Assembly: GCA_025362975.1 (NCBI GenBank)
Contig: JANYES010000019.1
Location: 372,001 to 436,000, forward strand
Length of the DNA stretch: 64,000 nt
DNA from: Alphaproteobacteria bacterium
GTDB lineage: Bacteria > Pseudomonadota > Alphaproteobacteria > Rickettsiales > SXRF01
Direction: 5' to 3'
The translations under genes were made by a program, and so were the position numbers. Under the pieces are notes generated by a model. That model saw only the letters and a list, made by a program, of their open reading frames with translations, did no database searches and was not told where the DNA came from. This document shows positions 19,223-28,800 of this stretch, piece after piece (position 1 is the first letter of the stretch; each line of letters opens with the position of its first letter).

Positions 19223-20209
19223 CTATTTTTTTAAATTGTTATAGAGTGTTTGCACCATTTCATTGTAGGTTTTGCGTAAGTGGGCGGGTTCAAGAATTTC
19301 CGCGTGTCCCTCCCATGTCATGACGTACCAGCACATCTCCTTAACGCCGCCCGCCTTGAAACGCACTATGATCGAGCCATCAGGCTGATCCTCGATCTTC
19401 TGCGACGGATGGAAATGATGATCCCTCACGCCGTCAGCGACTTCGGCTGAAAACCGCCATGCGACATCGTATGGTTCTTCCTGGAAAACACCGAAGGAAC
19501 GCTCGGCATATTCTATGAGGTCAAAACTAGGGTCTTTGCGGAATGGCGCGTGAATCAAGGTGATATCGGAGATGTTCGGCAGGCTGAATGAACGCAGGCC
19601 TTTTCCGTCCTCGCACCAGGCTATCAGATAATGGCGCAAGCCATACACGAAGCCATAAGGATGCACCACGCGCTCGGTGACATCGCCTTTGACACGGCCA
19701 TGATAGGTAATGCGGACTTTGCAAAATCCTTTAATAGCCTCGCGCAGGATATAAAGTACATGCGGGTTGATACGCGGGCGCGGCCCTGGGCGCATAGCGT
19801 GACCTTCCGCCTCCAGCAATGCCTCTAGGTCGGTTTCTATGCTGGCGGCACTCTCCGGCCGCAAACGGCCTTTGATTTTCAGCCAGAGCCGGTCAAGGTT
19901 TTCGGCGTGCTGCGTCAGCCCTTCTTTTTTCAGCAGTTCGATGCCGGTTTTCATCTCGGTGAGATCTTCGGCGGAAATCTGAATAAGCCCAGCCATCGCA
20001 CTCGGCGGCAACTTCCACCGTTTGGTTTTTCCGTCATGGCGTATCTCTTCAACGTGCGGGAAAAGCTGCAATAACGCATCGCGCATCCGTTCCGCCGTCC
20101 GGCGGCCGACTTCGAATTCCTCTTGAATCTCCTGCAGGCCGACACCCTCCGTTGATGCCTGCATCATGAGGGCAAGTTTCAGTAACTGTTCAGTTCGTTC
20201 CATTCTCAT
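19223..20209 (-). CDS. WYL-domain transcriptional regulator
   Basis: 328 residues. There is an N-terminal winged HTH (about 1-60: LLKLALMMQASTEGVGLQEIQEEFEVGRRTAERMRDAL), then a linker and a WYL domain (about 140-240: NPHVLYILREAIKGFCKVRITYHGR...HPYGFVYGLRHYLIAWCEDGKGLRSFSL). A C-terminal WCX-like extension follows. The namesake tripeptide is HYL here. AAGGAG lies 9 nt before the ATG. It heads a minus-strand operon of DNA-processing enzymes. WYL proteins often control defence operons by sensing nucleic acid or nucleotide ligands. Two copies of a 17-bp palindrome sit just upstream and are good candidates for its operator. Confidence 0.9.
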   Translation of the reverse strand: MRMERTEQLLKLALMMQASTEGVGLQEIQEEFEVGRRTAERMRDALLQLFPHVEEIRHDGKTKRWKLPPSAMAGLIQISAEDLTEMKTGIELLKKEGLTQHAENLDRLWLKIKGRLRPESAASIETDLEALLEAEGHAMRPGPRPRINPHVLYILREAIKGFCKVRITYHGRVKGDVTERVVHPYGFVYGLRHYLIAWCEDGKGLRSFSLPNISDITLIHAPFRKDPSFDLIEYAERSFGVFQEEPYDVAWRFSAEVADGVRDHHFHPSQKIEDQPDGSIIVRFKAGGVKEMCWYVMTWEGHAEILEPAHLRKTYNEMVQTLYNNLKK

Positions 20210-20248
20210 GTGGCTAACTCCTTATGTTTGCCACGTTATACCATACAC

Positions 20249-20265
20249 ACGTCAAATGTGGACGC
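20249..20265. promoter_or_regulatory. 17-bp palindromic operator candidate, copy 1
   Basis: ACGTC-AAATGTG-GACGC; on the opposite strand GCGTCCACATTTGACGT. It lies 40 bp upstream of the WYL start and matches copies at 20290 and 20865 in the frame RCGTCC-N5-WGACGT. It overlaps the region expected for the WYL promoter. Confidence 0.6.
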
Positions 20266-20289
20266 ATATCTTTCCAGCCATTTTCTGAT

Positions 20290-20306
20290 ACGTCCGATTT
20301 TGACGT
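20290..20306. promoter_or_regulatory. 17-bp palindromic operator candidate, copy 2
   Basis: ACGTCCGATTTTGACGT. Its start is 41 bp from the start of copy 1, about four helical turns, so both copies face the same side of the DNA. It lies 46 bp upstream of the ankyrin gene and could control both divergent genes. Confidence 0.6.
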
Positions 20307-20351
20307 ACATCTCCTGTATTGAGAGAATCCAATCATAAATGGGAGAAACAT

Positions 20352-20861
20352 ATGCAAAGCAATAAATTAGCCGATAAGTGGGGCTGGACGCCGCTTCATC
20401 AAGCAGCAAACACAGGTGATGTGCAGGCTGTGTCCGCATTCATAGAGGAAGGCGCTGACATAAATGCCATGACTGACCTGGGAGAAACACCGCTCCATAG
20501 GGCAGCAACCAAAAGCCATAAGGCAATAGTGGAGCAGCTGATCAAGGCGGGATGCACCGTTGATGCCCACGCGATTTATAAAGAAACCGCCCTGCATCGT
20601 GCTGCCTATGAACCATATCCTGAAATTGTAAAAATGCTATTGGACGCGGGTGCGAATATCCTTGAAGTAGATGACCAGCTAAAAACGCCATTGCACTGTG
20701 CAGCCGGTTTTGCAAATGCCGAGGTCTTGGAGCTATTGCTCAAATCTGGCGCAGACGTTTTTGCAAAAAATATCGATGATGAAACGCCCAGGGACTATGC
20801 GGAACGCAATGGCAACCTTGAAAACGCTGCTCTCCTGCAAGCATGTGAGATTGTAAAATGA
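20352..20861 (+). CDS. Ankyrin-repeat protein
   Basis: 169 residues made almost wholly of ankyrin repeats: GWTPLHQAANTGD, GETPLHRAATKSH, KETALHRAAYEPY, LKTPLHCAAGFAN and a degenerate last repeat DETPRDYAERNGN. ATG 20352 has GGGAG 6 nt upstream; an upstream TTG is not needed. There is no signal peptide or membrane segment, so it is a cytoplasmic protein-binding scaffold. It is divergent from the WYL regulator, and the two genes share an intergenic region with two palindromes; a third copy lies just past its stop. That layout suggests common control with the nuclease operon. Confidence 0.88.
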   Translation: MQSNKLADKWGWTPLHQAANTGDVQAVSAFIEEGADINAMTDLGETPLHRAATKSHKAIVEQLIKAGCTVDAHAIYKETALHRAAYEPYPEIVKMLLDAGANILEVDDQLKTPLHCAAGFANAEVLELLLKSGADVFAKNIDDETPRDYAERNGNLENAALLQACEIVK

Positions 20862-20864
20862 TGC

Positions 20865-20881
20865 ACGTCTAAAATGGACGT
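20865..20881. promoter_or_regulatory. 17-bp palindromic operator candidate, copy 3
   Basis: ACGTCTAAAATGGACGT, the reverse of the ACGTCC-N5-WGACGT form. It starts 4 bp after the ankyrin stop codon and 88 bp before the first lipoprotein gene, so it could extend control to that cluster. Confidence 0.5.
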
Positions 20882-20968
20882 ATTCGGATTTACGCAATTT
20901 TAAGCACGACCACATTTGGCGTGTGACTCGTTTATGGGTTGATGACTAACCCTAACCACGAGGAATTT

Positions 20969-21427
20969 ATGAAAAACACAAAATTGCTTTATACTGCCGC
21001 GCTGTGCTTAAGTTTATCTGCCTGCATATCAGCACAGGATCACCGCAAGGCTGTCAGTGATGACAGTGGCGACAAGCTAACAGTAGGCACTGTTCAGAAA
21101 GAAATCCGCGTCGGCATGTCAGGCGCCGATGTAGCAGGTGTCCTCGGATCACCGAATATCGTGACGACCGACGAGAATCACCGCGAATCATGGATTTACG
21201 ACAAGATATCGACCGAAAAAGCCTATTCCACCAGCTCGGCTGGCGTGAGTGCGCTGATACTCGGTGGCGCACCTATAGGCGCTACGGTGGCGGGTGGTGG
21301 GCTTGGTGGCGGATACTCCAGCGGCGCAGGTGCCAGCTCAACTACACAGAAAACGCTTACCGTCATTATCAAGTTCGATAAATCTGGCAAGGTGCGCGAT
21401 TTTGCATACCACACATCTACTTTCTGA
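20969..21427 (+). CDS. SmpA/OmlA-like (BamE-fold) lipoprotein
   Basis: 152 residues from ATG 20969 (GAGG 6 nt upstream). It has a lipoprotein signal with lipobox LSAC (residues 13-16 region). It is followed by an SmpA/OmlA-like segment, QKEIRVGMSGADVAGVLGSPNIVTTDENHRESWIYDK, where the GM...V...LG.P pattern is characteristic. Next comes a Gly/Ala-rich hydrophobic stretch resembling a glycine-zipper, then a beta strand (LTVIIKFDKSGKVRDFAY). It is probably an outer-membrane-attached protein. It is the first of three lipoprotein genes in a row with ribosome sites of their own. Confidence 0.82.
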   Translation: MKNTKLLYTAALCLSLSACISAQDHRKAVSDDSGDKLTVGTVQKEIRVGMSGADVAGVLGSPNIVTTDENHRESWIYDKISTEKAYSTSSAGVSALILGGAPIGATVAGGGLGGGYSSGAGASSTTQKTLTVIIKFDKSGKVRDFAYHTSTF

Positions 21428-21437
21428 GGAGAAAATT

Positions 21438-21962
21438 ATGTTAAGGAAATCCCTCTGCTTACTCCTAGCCACCTCAATGGTGGTTTCCGGATGTGCTCAA
21501 AAAATTCCGAAAGAAGCGCTGGAGCTTAAGCCGGAGAGCATGCAGCTTCGGCTATTGCAAACACGATCCTTCGAAACGAAAGACGAAAAAAAACTGCTTA
21601 ATGCCGGTGCCGGTGTGCTGCAAGATTTGGGATTTAACATTGACGAGTCGGAGACCAAGCTCGGCGTGATCGTGGGGTCGAAGGATCGTGATGCCGTCGA
21701 AGCTGGTCAGGTTGCTGGTGCCGTGGTTATGGCGGTTTTATTCCGAGTGAATATGTCGGTCGATAAGAACCAGAAAATCCGAGCATCAGTGGTCACAAGA
21801 CCGAACGGTAATAAAACTAATCTGCGTGTGACCTTCCAGCGCATTGTCTGGAATACGCAAGGCCAAGTTTCCAAAACGGAAAGCATCGAAGATGCCAAAA
21901 TTTATCAGCAGTTCTTTGAAAAACTTTCCAAATCCGTCTTCCTCGAAGCCAACGAAATTTAA
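21438..21962 (+). CDS. Lipoprotein, paralogue of the next gene
   Basis: 174 residues from ATG 21438, behind GAGGAG and 10 nt after the previous stop. The signal peptide has lipobox VSGC. The mature part shares LQTRSFETKDEKKLL...VLQDLGFNIDESETKLGVIVGSK with the following protein (IQTRAFDTTDQKK...LQDLGFVIDKADENLGTVSGTK). The two are tandem duplicates; this one has an extra middle section with a hydrophobic stretch (GQVAGAVVMAVLF). The family is uncharacterised to my knowledge. Confidence 0.78.
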   Translation: MLRKSLCLLLATSMVVSGCAQKIPKEALELKPESMQLRLLQTRSFETKDEKKLLNAGAGVLQDLGFNIDESETKLGVIVGSKDRDAVEAGQVAGAVVMAVLFRVNMSVDKNQKIRASVVTRPNGNKTNLRVTFQRIVWNTQGQVSKTESIEDAKIYQQFFEKLSKSVFLEANEI

Positions 21963-21976
21963 CTCGGAGCAAAAAT

Positions 21977-22399
21977 ATGAAAAAGATAATTGTAATGGCA
22001 CTACTCGCGTTGTCACTGACTGCCTGCAACGCACAGATGAACTCAAAAAGCCAGGTGATGGGCGCGGACACATCGCAGGTAGCGTTGCGGTCGATCCAGA
22101 CCAGGGCGTTTGATACCACCGATCAAAAGAAAACCATACGCACGGTCATCGCCACGCTGCAGGATTTGGGATTCGTCATCGATAAGGCAGACGAAAACCT
22201 CGGTACGGTTAGTGGCACCAAGCTCAATGGCTATGCCCTTCGTATGAGCGTCACCGTCCGCCCTCATGGACAGAAACAGACCTCGGTGCGCGCCAATGCG
22301 CAATACAACGTCACCGCCGTGGAAGACCCAGAGCCATACCAGCAGTTCTTCACCGCTTTGGAAAAGTCCATGTTTTTAACAGCCCACGATGTTGACTAA
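21977..22399 (+). CDS. Lipoprotein, shorter paralogue
   Basis: 140 residues: lipoprotein signal MKKIIVMALLALSLTAC, then the LQDLGF core shared with the upstream gene. Both proteins end with EDxxxYQQFFxxLxKSxFL and an acidic tail. The start follows CTCGGAGCAAAAAT, with a good GGAG. It lies 14 nt after the previous stop, so the three lipoprotein genes are likely one transcript. Envelope location is predicted; role unknown. Confidence 0.78.
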   Translation: MKKIIVMALLALSLTACNAQMNSKSQVMGADTSQVALRSIQTRAFDTTDQKKTIRTVIATLQDLGFVIDKADENLGTVSGTKLNGYALRMSVTVRPHGQKQTSVRANAQYNVTAVEDPEPYQQFFTALEKSMFLTAHDVD

Positions 22400-22415
22400 T
22401 CAGCTCAGAGTTTCT

Positions 22416-22443
22416 TTGACTTTCCCTTAAATTCCTTTATTTT
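22416..22443 (+). promoter_or_regulatory. Putative promoter of the helicase/methylase operon
   Basis: TTGACT (22416-22421), 16-nt spacer, TATTTT (22438-22443). It lies 35 bp before the excisionase-like gene that opens the operon. Good -35, fair -10; not tested by comparison. Confidence 0.45.
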
Positions 22444-22477
22444 CGCACCATAAATTAAGCATGGCCGCAGACAATTT

Positions 22478-22657
22478 ATGGAATCAGATATTCTTACAAT
22501 CCGGGAAGTTGCTGAATATCTAAAGCTCAATGAAAAAACCGCCTATCGCTTTGCAGCCGAAGGTAAGATACCAGGCTTCAAGGTAGGCGGCGCATGGCGT
22601 TTTCGCAAACGCGATATCGATAAATGGATAGAGAAACAGGGAAATAAAAAGAAGTGA
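22478..22657 (+). CDS. Excisionase-family helix-turn-helix protein
   Basis: 59 residues: MESDILTIREVAEYLKLNEKTAYRFAAEGKIPGFKVGGAWRFRKRDIDKWIEKQ. This is the compact HTH_17/excisionase fold with its usual G-x-W-R-F wing. Such proteins often sit at the head of restriction or defence operons, and some act as recombination directionality factors. The stop overlaps the GTG/ATG start region of the next gene (GTGA at 22654-22657), so translation is coupled. It probably regulates this operon. Confidence 0.85.
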   Translation: MESDILTIREVAEYLKLNEKTAYRFAAEGKIPGFKVGGAWRFRKRDIDKWIEKQGNKKK

Positions 22658-25600
22658 GTATGGCAAAATCCAGCGATCTAAGATTTTTTACAAATACTGA
22701 GAGTGATTCACTCTATCAGCGCTTTCTCTCCACAATGAAGGATGCGCAGAACTTTGATATATTAGTTGGCTATTTCCGTACCAGCGGCTTTTTCCGTCTG
22801 TACAAGCAGATCGAAAAAATTGAAAAGGTGAGAATTTTAATTGGCCTTAATACTGACCGTAAAAGTTTTGAACTGTTCGATGAAGCAACCCACCAAGGTG
22901 CTCTCGATCTGGAATCGCATAAAAAATGTAGGGAAATTTATGCTCATACCCTAATCGACGAAATGGAAACAACCGAAGACTCTCATGCGGTGGAGATAGC
23001 TGCTCAAAAATTTATTGAGTTTATCCAATCAAAGAAATTGGAACTTCGCGCCCATCCCAGCCGTAATCTGCATGCGAAAGTATATATCACTCGTTTTCAT
23101 GACGATGATCGTGATTTTGGCCGTGTTGTTACCGGCTCAAGTAATTTTTCTGAAAATGGGCTTATTGCCCAGCGCGAGTTCAATGTGGAACTTAAAGACC
23201 GGCCCGATGTTGAATATGCCCTAGAGCGATTTGAGGAGTTGTGGGCAGAAGGTGTCGATATCTCCGATGAATATATTGACACGATCCGCGACAAAACCTG
23301 GCTTAATGACCGTATCACACCCTACCAGATATACTTAAAGTTTCTTTACGAGTATTTTAAAGAAGATATCAACATTGAGGAAGAGCTGGAGTTTAGTTTA
23401 CCCGACGGCTTCATGGATCTGGCCTACCAAAAACAGGCGGTGGTATCGGCCAGGAAAATTCTCGATACCTATAACGGCGTTTTTCTCTCGGATGTGGTAG
23501 GTCTCGGCAAAACCTTTATTACAGCGCTATTACTTCAAAAACTGCCCGCAGGCCGAAAGCTGGTCATATGCCCTCCGGTGCTGGCGGATTACTGGCGTGA
23601 AACCCTCCACCAGTTTTATGTGCCTGGCTTTGATATTGAGTCGCTTGGAAAGCTAGATCGCATCCTTGAGCGCGGGGTTGATAAATATACATACATTATT
23701 GTTGACGAGGCTCACCGTTTCCGGAACGAGCTAACCAGCGGCTATGAGACGCTACACAAAATCTGCCGCAATAAAAAAGTTATCCTCGTCTCTGCGACAC
23801 CGCTGAATAACAAACTGGAAGATATAAAAACACAAATTAAATTATTCCAGCCTGCAAAAAACAGCACCATACCCGGCGTACAGAACATAGATAATTTCTT
23901 TAAAGCCCAGCAGAAAGAGCTGGATCAATATGAGAAGGGAACACCTGAATATCTCGATGCCGTAAAAAGAACATCTGAGAGAGTGCGAGACAAAGTGCTC
24001 AAACACATAATGGTACGCCGTACCCGGTCAGAAATTAGAAACTTCTTTAGTGAAGATATTTCTAAACAGGGATTGAAGTTCCCTGATATGGCGGAACCAC
24101 AGCGCATTGTCTATGAATTCGACAGCAAAACGGAACAGGCATTTAACCAAACTATCGACCTGCTTAAAAACTTCTCATATGCCCGCTATACACCTCTGCT
24201 TTATCTTAAGAAACAGCTGAGTGAATTTGATTTGCAGTCGCAGCGCAACGTTGGCGGGTTTATGAAGGGCATTTTGGTAAAACGTCTGGAAAGCAGCTTT
24301 TATGCATTTAAAAAATCGCTTGATCGCTTTATCCGCTCCTATGAGCGGTTCATCGGTATGTATGATGACGGCACCGTTTGGATAAGTAATAAAGTAGATG
24401 TTTTTGAGTTATTAGATGCTGATGATGAAGGAAAGCTGCAATCTTTAGTCGAAGAAGATAGAGCGCAAAAATATCAATCCGCAGATTTCCTTCCTGACTA
24501 TAAAACCAAATTGCAACATGATCTCGAAATACTGAAGCGCATTGCAAAATTGTGGCAAGCTATAGACGCAGACCCAAAGGCCGACTACTTCATAAATGAA
24601 CTGAAGAATAATCGCATACTTGCCGGTCAGAAGGTTCTGGTATTTAGCGAATCCAAAGAAACGGTGGATTATTTGCAGGATAGGCTAAATAAGCATTTTC
24701 CCGGTACGGTGCTATCCTATTCAAGCCAGGGAGGTGCTTATGATGGCACTGCCCACCAGGGCGAATTCCTGCGTGAATTAATCAAAGCCAATTATCAACC
24801 CAAATATCCCAATCCCAAGGACAACGTGCATATCCTGCTGACTACGGACGTGCTGGCTGAAGGCATTAACCTTCATCGCTCTAATATTATCATAAATTAT
24901 GACCTTCCTTGGAATCCCACACGAGTCCTGCAGCGCGTCGGCCGCGTTAATCGTATCGGCACGGCGCATGACAAGGTATTTGTTTTTAATATTTTCCCCA
25001 CCGCCCATTCCGAAGCGCATTTAGGCCTGGAAAACAATATTAAAGGAAAAATTCAAGCCTTTCATAATACGCTTGGCGAGGATGCAAAATATCTCAGTGA
25101 CGACGAAGAATTATCCACACACGAGCTTTTCGGAGAACGGCTCTATCGCAAATTAAATGATAAGCAAACTTTTGAGGGCGAAGAAGAAGTTGATTCGGAA
25201 CTCCGATACCTAAAGGTAATTCGGACAGTACGGGATAAAAATGCCGATCTCTTTGCCAAGATAAAGAGCCTACCAAAGAAAGCGCGCTCAGGACGTCTAT
25301 TGCCGGAGAACCTTGCGCAAAATGCTGATCGCTTGCTGACGTTTTTCCGCAAGGGTCGCCTGAAGAAATTTATCCTTGCGGATAAAACCAGCCCTATCGA
25401 ACTTACCTTTTTAGAGGCAGCCCACCTGTATGAATGTGCGCCCGATACTCCGGCGTATGCAATACCGAAGGAATATTTTGAGTTTTTGCAGGTCAACAAA
25501 GATTATCTCAGTGAAATTACGGGAGATGAGAGCATTGATATGCAGGCTGGCGGAGGTGGATCGTCTAACGAAGCTCAAATTCTTAAAACCATCAAAGCTG

Positions 25601-25866
25601 TCATCGGAAAATTCAAGGGATTTACTGACGATGACGAGGAATATCTCAAAATGGTGCGGGCAGCACTTGAGAACGGCACCATCCCGCGCAATACCAGCAA
25701 GCGCATCAAACAAGCTATGGAGAAAAACCTTACGCCATTAAATGTCCTGCAAGTATTACGCAATCATATTTCTTATGATGATCTCTACATTGATAGCCAC
25801 AAGCCAAAGGAACAGGCAATACGTGAGGTCATACTGTCCGAATATTTGGCAGGTAGTGAGGCATGA
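22654..25866 (+). CDS. PLD-nuclease / SNF2-type helicase fusion
   Basis: About 1070 residues. The N-terminal PLD-like domain shows LHAKVYI (139-145) and GSSNFSENGL (161-170). The superfamily 2 helicase of SNF2 type has DVVGLGKT (280-287), DEAH (351-354), SATPLNN, and C-terminal TDVLAEGINLHRSN and QRVGRVNRIG. Start is GTG 22654 or ATG 22660. It is coupled to the HTH gene upstream and overlaps the methylase by 4 nt. The helicase-plus-methylase pairing recalls DISARM and related systems, but no drmA, drmB or drmC is present. Likely role: ATP-driven scanning and nicking of unmodified DNA (inference). Confidence 0.88.
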   Translation: MSMAKSSDLRFFTNTESDSLYQRFLSTMKDAQNFDILVGYFRTSGFFRLYKQIEKIEKVRILIGLNTDRKSFELFDEATHQGALDLESHKKCREIYAHTLIDEMETTEDSHAVEIAAQKFIEFIQSKKLELRAHPSRNLHAKVYITRFHDDDRDFGRVVTGSSNFSENGLIAQREFNVELKDRPDVEYALERFEELWAEGVDISDEYIDTIRDKTWLNDRITPYQIYLKFLYEYFKEDINIEEELEFSLPDGFMDLAYQKQAVVSARKILDTYNGVFLSDVVGLGKTFITALLLQKLPAGRKLVICPPVLADYWRETLHQFYVPGFDIESLGKLDRILERGVDKYTYIIVDEAHRFRNELTSGYETLHKICRNKKVILVSATPLNNKLEDIKTQIKLFQPAKNSTIPGVQNIDNFFKAQQKELDQYEKGTPEYLDAVKRTSERVRDKVLKHIMVRRTRSEIRNFFSEDISKQGLKFPDMAEPQRIVYEFDSKTEQAFNQTIDLLKNFSYARYTPLLYLKKQLSEFDLQSQRNVGGFMKGILVKRLESSFYAFKKSLDRFIRSYERFIGMYDDGTVWISNKVDVFELLDADDEGKLQSLVEEDRAQKYQSADFLPDYKTKLQHDLEILKRIAKLWQAIDADPKADYFINELKNNRILAGQKVLVFSESKETVDYLQDRLNKHFPGTVLSYSSQGGAYDGTAHQGEFLRELIKANYQPKYPNPKDNVHILLTTDVLAEGINLHRSNIIINYDLPWNPTRVLQRVGRVNRIGTAHDKVFVFNIFPTAHSEAHLGLENNIKGKIQAFHNTLGEDAKYLSDDEELSTHELFGERLYRKLNDKQTFEGEEEVDSELRYLKVIRTVRDKNADLFAKIKSLPKKARSGRLLPENLAQNADRLLTFFRKGRLKKFILADKTSPIELTFLEAAHLYECAPDTPAYAIPKEYFEFLQVNKDYLSEITGDESIDMQAGGGGSSNEAQILKTIKAVIGKFKGFTDDDEEYLKMVRAALENGTIPRNTSKRIKQAMEKNLTPLNVLQVLRNHISYDDLYIDSHKPKEQAIREVILSEYLAGSEA

Positions 25867-28800
25867 AAAAGCCGGAAGCCGAGAAATTAGTTAATGATAC
25901 CTTCACACATCCCTATGATGAGGAACGCTTCCGGCTATTTATTAATAATCTATTTCATGATTATGAGCGACTGACTGAAAAAGCATCGAGCGGTCAATAT
26001 ATCCCCGAAGCGTTCCAGGACGGCATTTTATCTTATAAACGACTTGCTAAATTCAACGATCCAGAGGGTATGGAGGTAGATGTTCTGGCGGTTAAATTGC
26101 CTGGCCGCAGAACTTTGGAAAACGCGCGCACGATGCAGCGTAATTTTATAGCCCGCTATTTGAATGGTAGTCGCGGAGGCACTCTGAAAGATGCAGCCTT
26201 AGTTGCCTTCTATTCCGATGACTCTGAGGACTGGCGTTTTTCTCTGGTTCGGATGGATTATAAACTTGATGAGGAAAAACAAAAAGTTCACAAGGAATTG
26301 ACACCTGCCCGGCGCTATTCATTCCTAGTTGGTCGCAGCGAAGGCACGCATACGGCACGTCGTCAGCTGATCCCCGTTCTTGTTTCCTCCACGGAAACCA
26401 CACTGGCCGAGCTGGAGACGGCATTTAATATTGAAACCGTTACCAAAGAATTTTTTGAGAAATACAAGGCACTCTACCTAAGCCTTAAAAATGCGCTCGA
26501 CCAGCATCTAAAGAAAGATACAAAAACTAAAACTGAATTTGAAGCCAAAGCCATCAAAACGGAGGATTTCGCCAAGCGCCTACTTGGTCAAATCGTTTTC
26601 CTATATTTCTTACAAAAGAAAGGCTGGCTTGGCGTAGCTAAAGGCCAGGCGTGGGGTTCGGGGCCGAAAGATTTTTTGCAAACGCTCTACCGTGGCGAGT
26701 ATGGCAGCTATGATAATTTCTTTAATGATGTGCTAGAGCCGCTGTTTTACGAGGCCTTGGCCACCGAGCGCACTGATAACTTCTATCAGCGATTTAACTG
26801 CCGCATCCCTTTCTTGAACGGCGGCTTGTTTGAACCTATCCACTACTATGATTGGGTAAACACTGACATTTTGCTCGATAACGCCATTTTCAAAGAAATA
26901 TATGAGGTGTTTGACCTCTATAATTTCACGGTACGTGAGGACGAGCCACTCGATAAGGAAGTCGCAGTTGACCCTGAAATGTTGGGTAAAGTATTTGAGA
27001 ATCTGATTCCTGAGAATGAGCGCAAAGGTAGCGGCACTTACTACACCCCCCGCGAGATCGTTCATTATATGTGTCAGGAGAGCCTGATCAATTACCTGGA
27101 TGCCAAACTGAACATTGAAAGCCGTCCTGTAGAAGAGCGTGGCCAGCAAAGTCTAATACCTGATATGAGTAAAACTGATCTGCTCACCAAGTTTGAGGAT
27201 GTCTATGTGCCTGTGGTGCCGCATGAGGATTTGGCTGAGTTTATTTATCACGGTGACGTCGCGCAGGAGCATGATGCTACAGCAGAGATTAAAAATCAGC
27301 GGGAAAATTATAAGGGTGATTATCAGCACAAAATCCCTGAAAGCGTCCGCAATTATGCCCAGCAAATTGATGATGCGCTGGCCAGCGTAAAAATTTGCGA
27401 TCCGGCTATCGGTTCCGGCGCATTCCCCGTAGGCGTTATGAATGAGATTGTCCGTGCACGAAGGGCTCTTAATGCGTATTTGGGGCTTGATGGCCGCAGC
27501 CCTTACGACTTCAAACGTCATGCCATTCAGGAATCCATATATGGTGTGGATTTAGAGCCTTCTGCCGTCGATATTGCTAAGTTGCGGCTCTGGCTCTCGC
27601 TAGTGGTGGATGAAGATGATTTCGGTACCATTAAGCCGCTTCCTAACTTGGAATATAAAATTGTTTCTGGAAACTCATTATTAGGTGTCGAGAAAAACCT
27701 GCTTAACAATCACCATTTTGCCGAACTAGAAAAATTGAAAGACCAATATTTTGATGAAACTCGCCCATCAGAAAAAACAGACTAAAATTACGAATTGAGT
27801 CCATTATTGGTGAATTGTTAGAACAGAATAGCAGATTTAGTTTTGAAATTTGTTTCAGTGAAGTTTTTAGGAAACATGGAGGATTTGACATTTCCATTGC
27901 AAACCCACCCTATGTGTTTGCGCGAGAAAGTAAAGAAAAAGGTATAAGCTCTAAAGACAAAGAGCATTTTTATAAGCACTTCACACTCGCAGAATATCAA
28001 GTAAACTTGTACCCGCTATTTATTGAGCTATCTACAAATACACTGAAACGCAATGGTACATTGTGCTACATCACGCCTAATAATTGGATGACAATAAATA
28101 CCAATACTAAACTTCGTAAGTTAATATTGGATCAGTCTGATGTAACCATTGTCAATTTTTACGCGAAGGTATTTGAGTCTGCAAATGTTGATAGCTCGAT
28201 CATAATTTTTCGCAAAGGCGATGTAAATCCTCACGTTGATCTTTATGAATATCAGACTGGTTTCAACTTGATAGTGCGGCAGAAAACCCAGCATTTCAAG
28301 AACGATAGATTGATGATAATAAATATTGAATCTCTGAAAACTGCATCATCACTTCCTTTACTTAAAAAAATTGAGGCCTGCTCGGAACGACTATCAAATA
28401 TAGCCTTAGTAAAAGCAGGACTACAGGCTTATGAAATTGGAAAGGGTAACCCTGCTCAAACAAAGGCAATGAAAGATTCTAGGATTTATCACTCAAAATC
28501 AAAAGTGGATAATTCTTATTTAGAATATTTAGATGGGAAGGATGTCTGTAGATACTACTCTACATGGGGCGGAGAATTCCTGAAGTATGGTGATAATCTT
28601 GCTTCTCCGAGAAAAATGGGGCTTTTTGACACTAAACGCATTTTGGTGCGGCAAATACCCTCAAAACCTCCCTATTGTATAAATGCCTGCTATCTTGAGA
28701 ACAGCGTTCTTAATGATCGCAACTCAATGAATGTCGTAAACATCAGAGTCGATCCTCATTACCTGCTTGGAGTATTAAATTCAAAAGCTATATCGTATTG

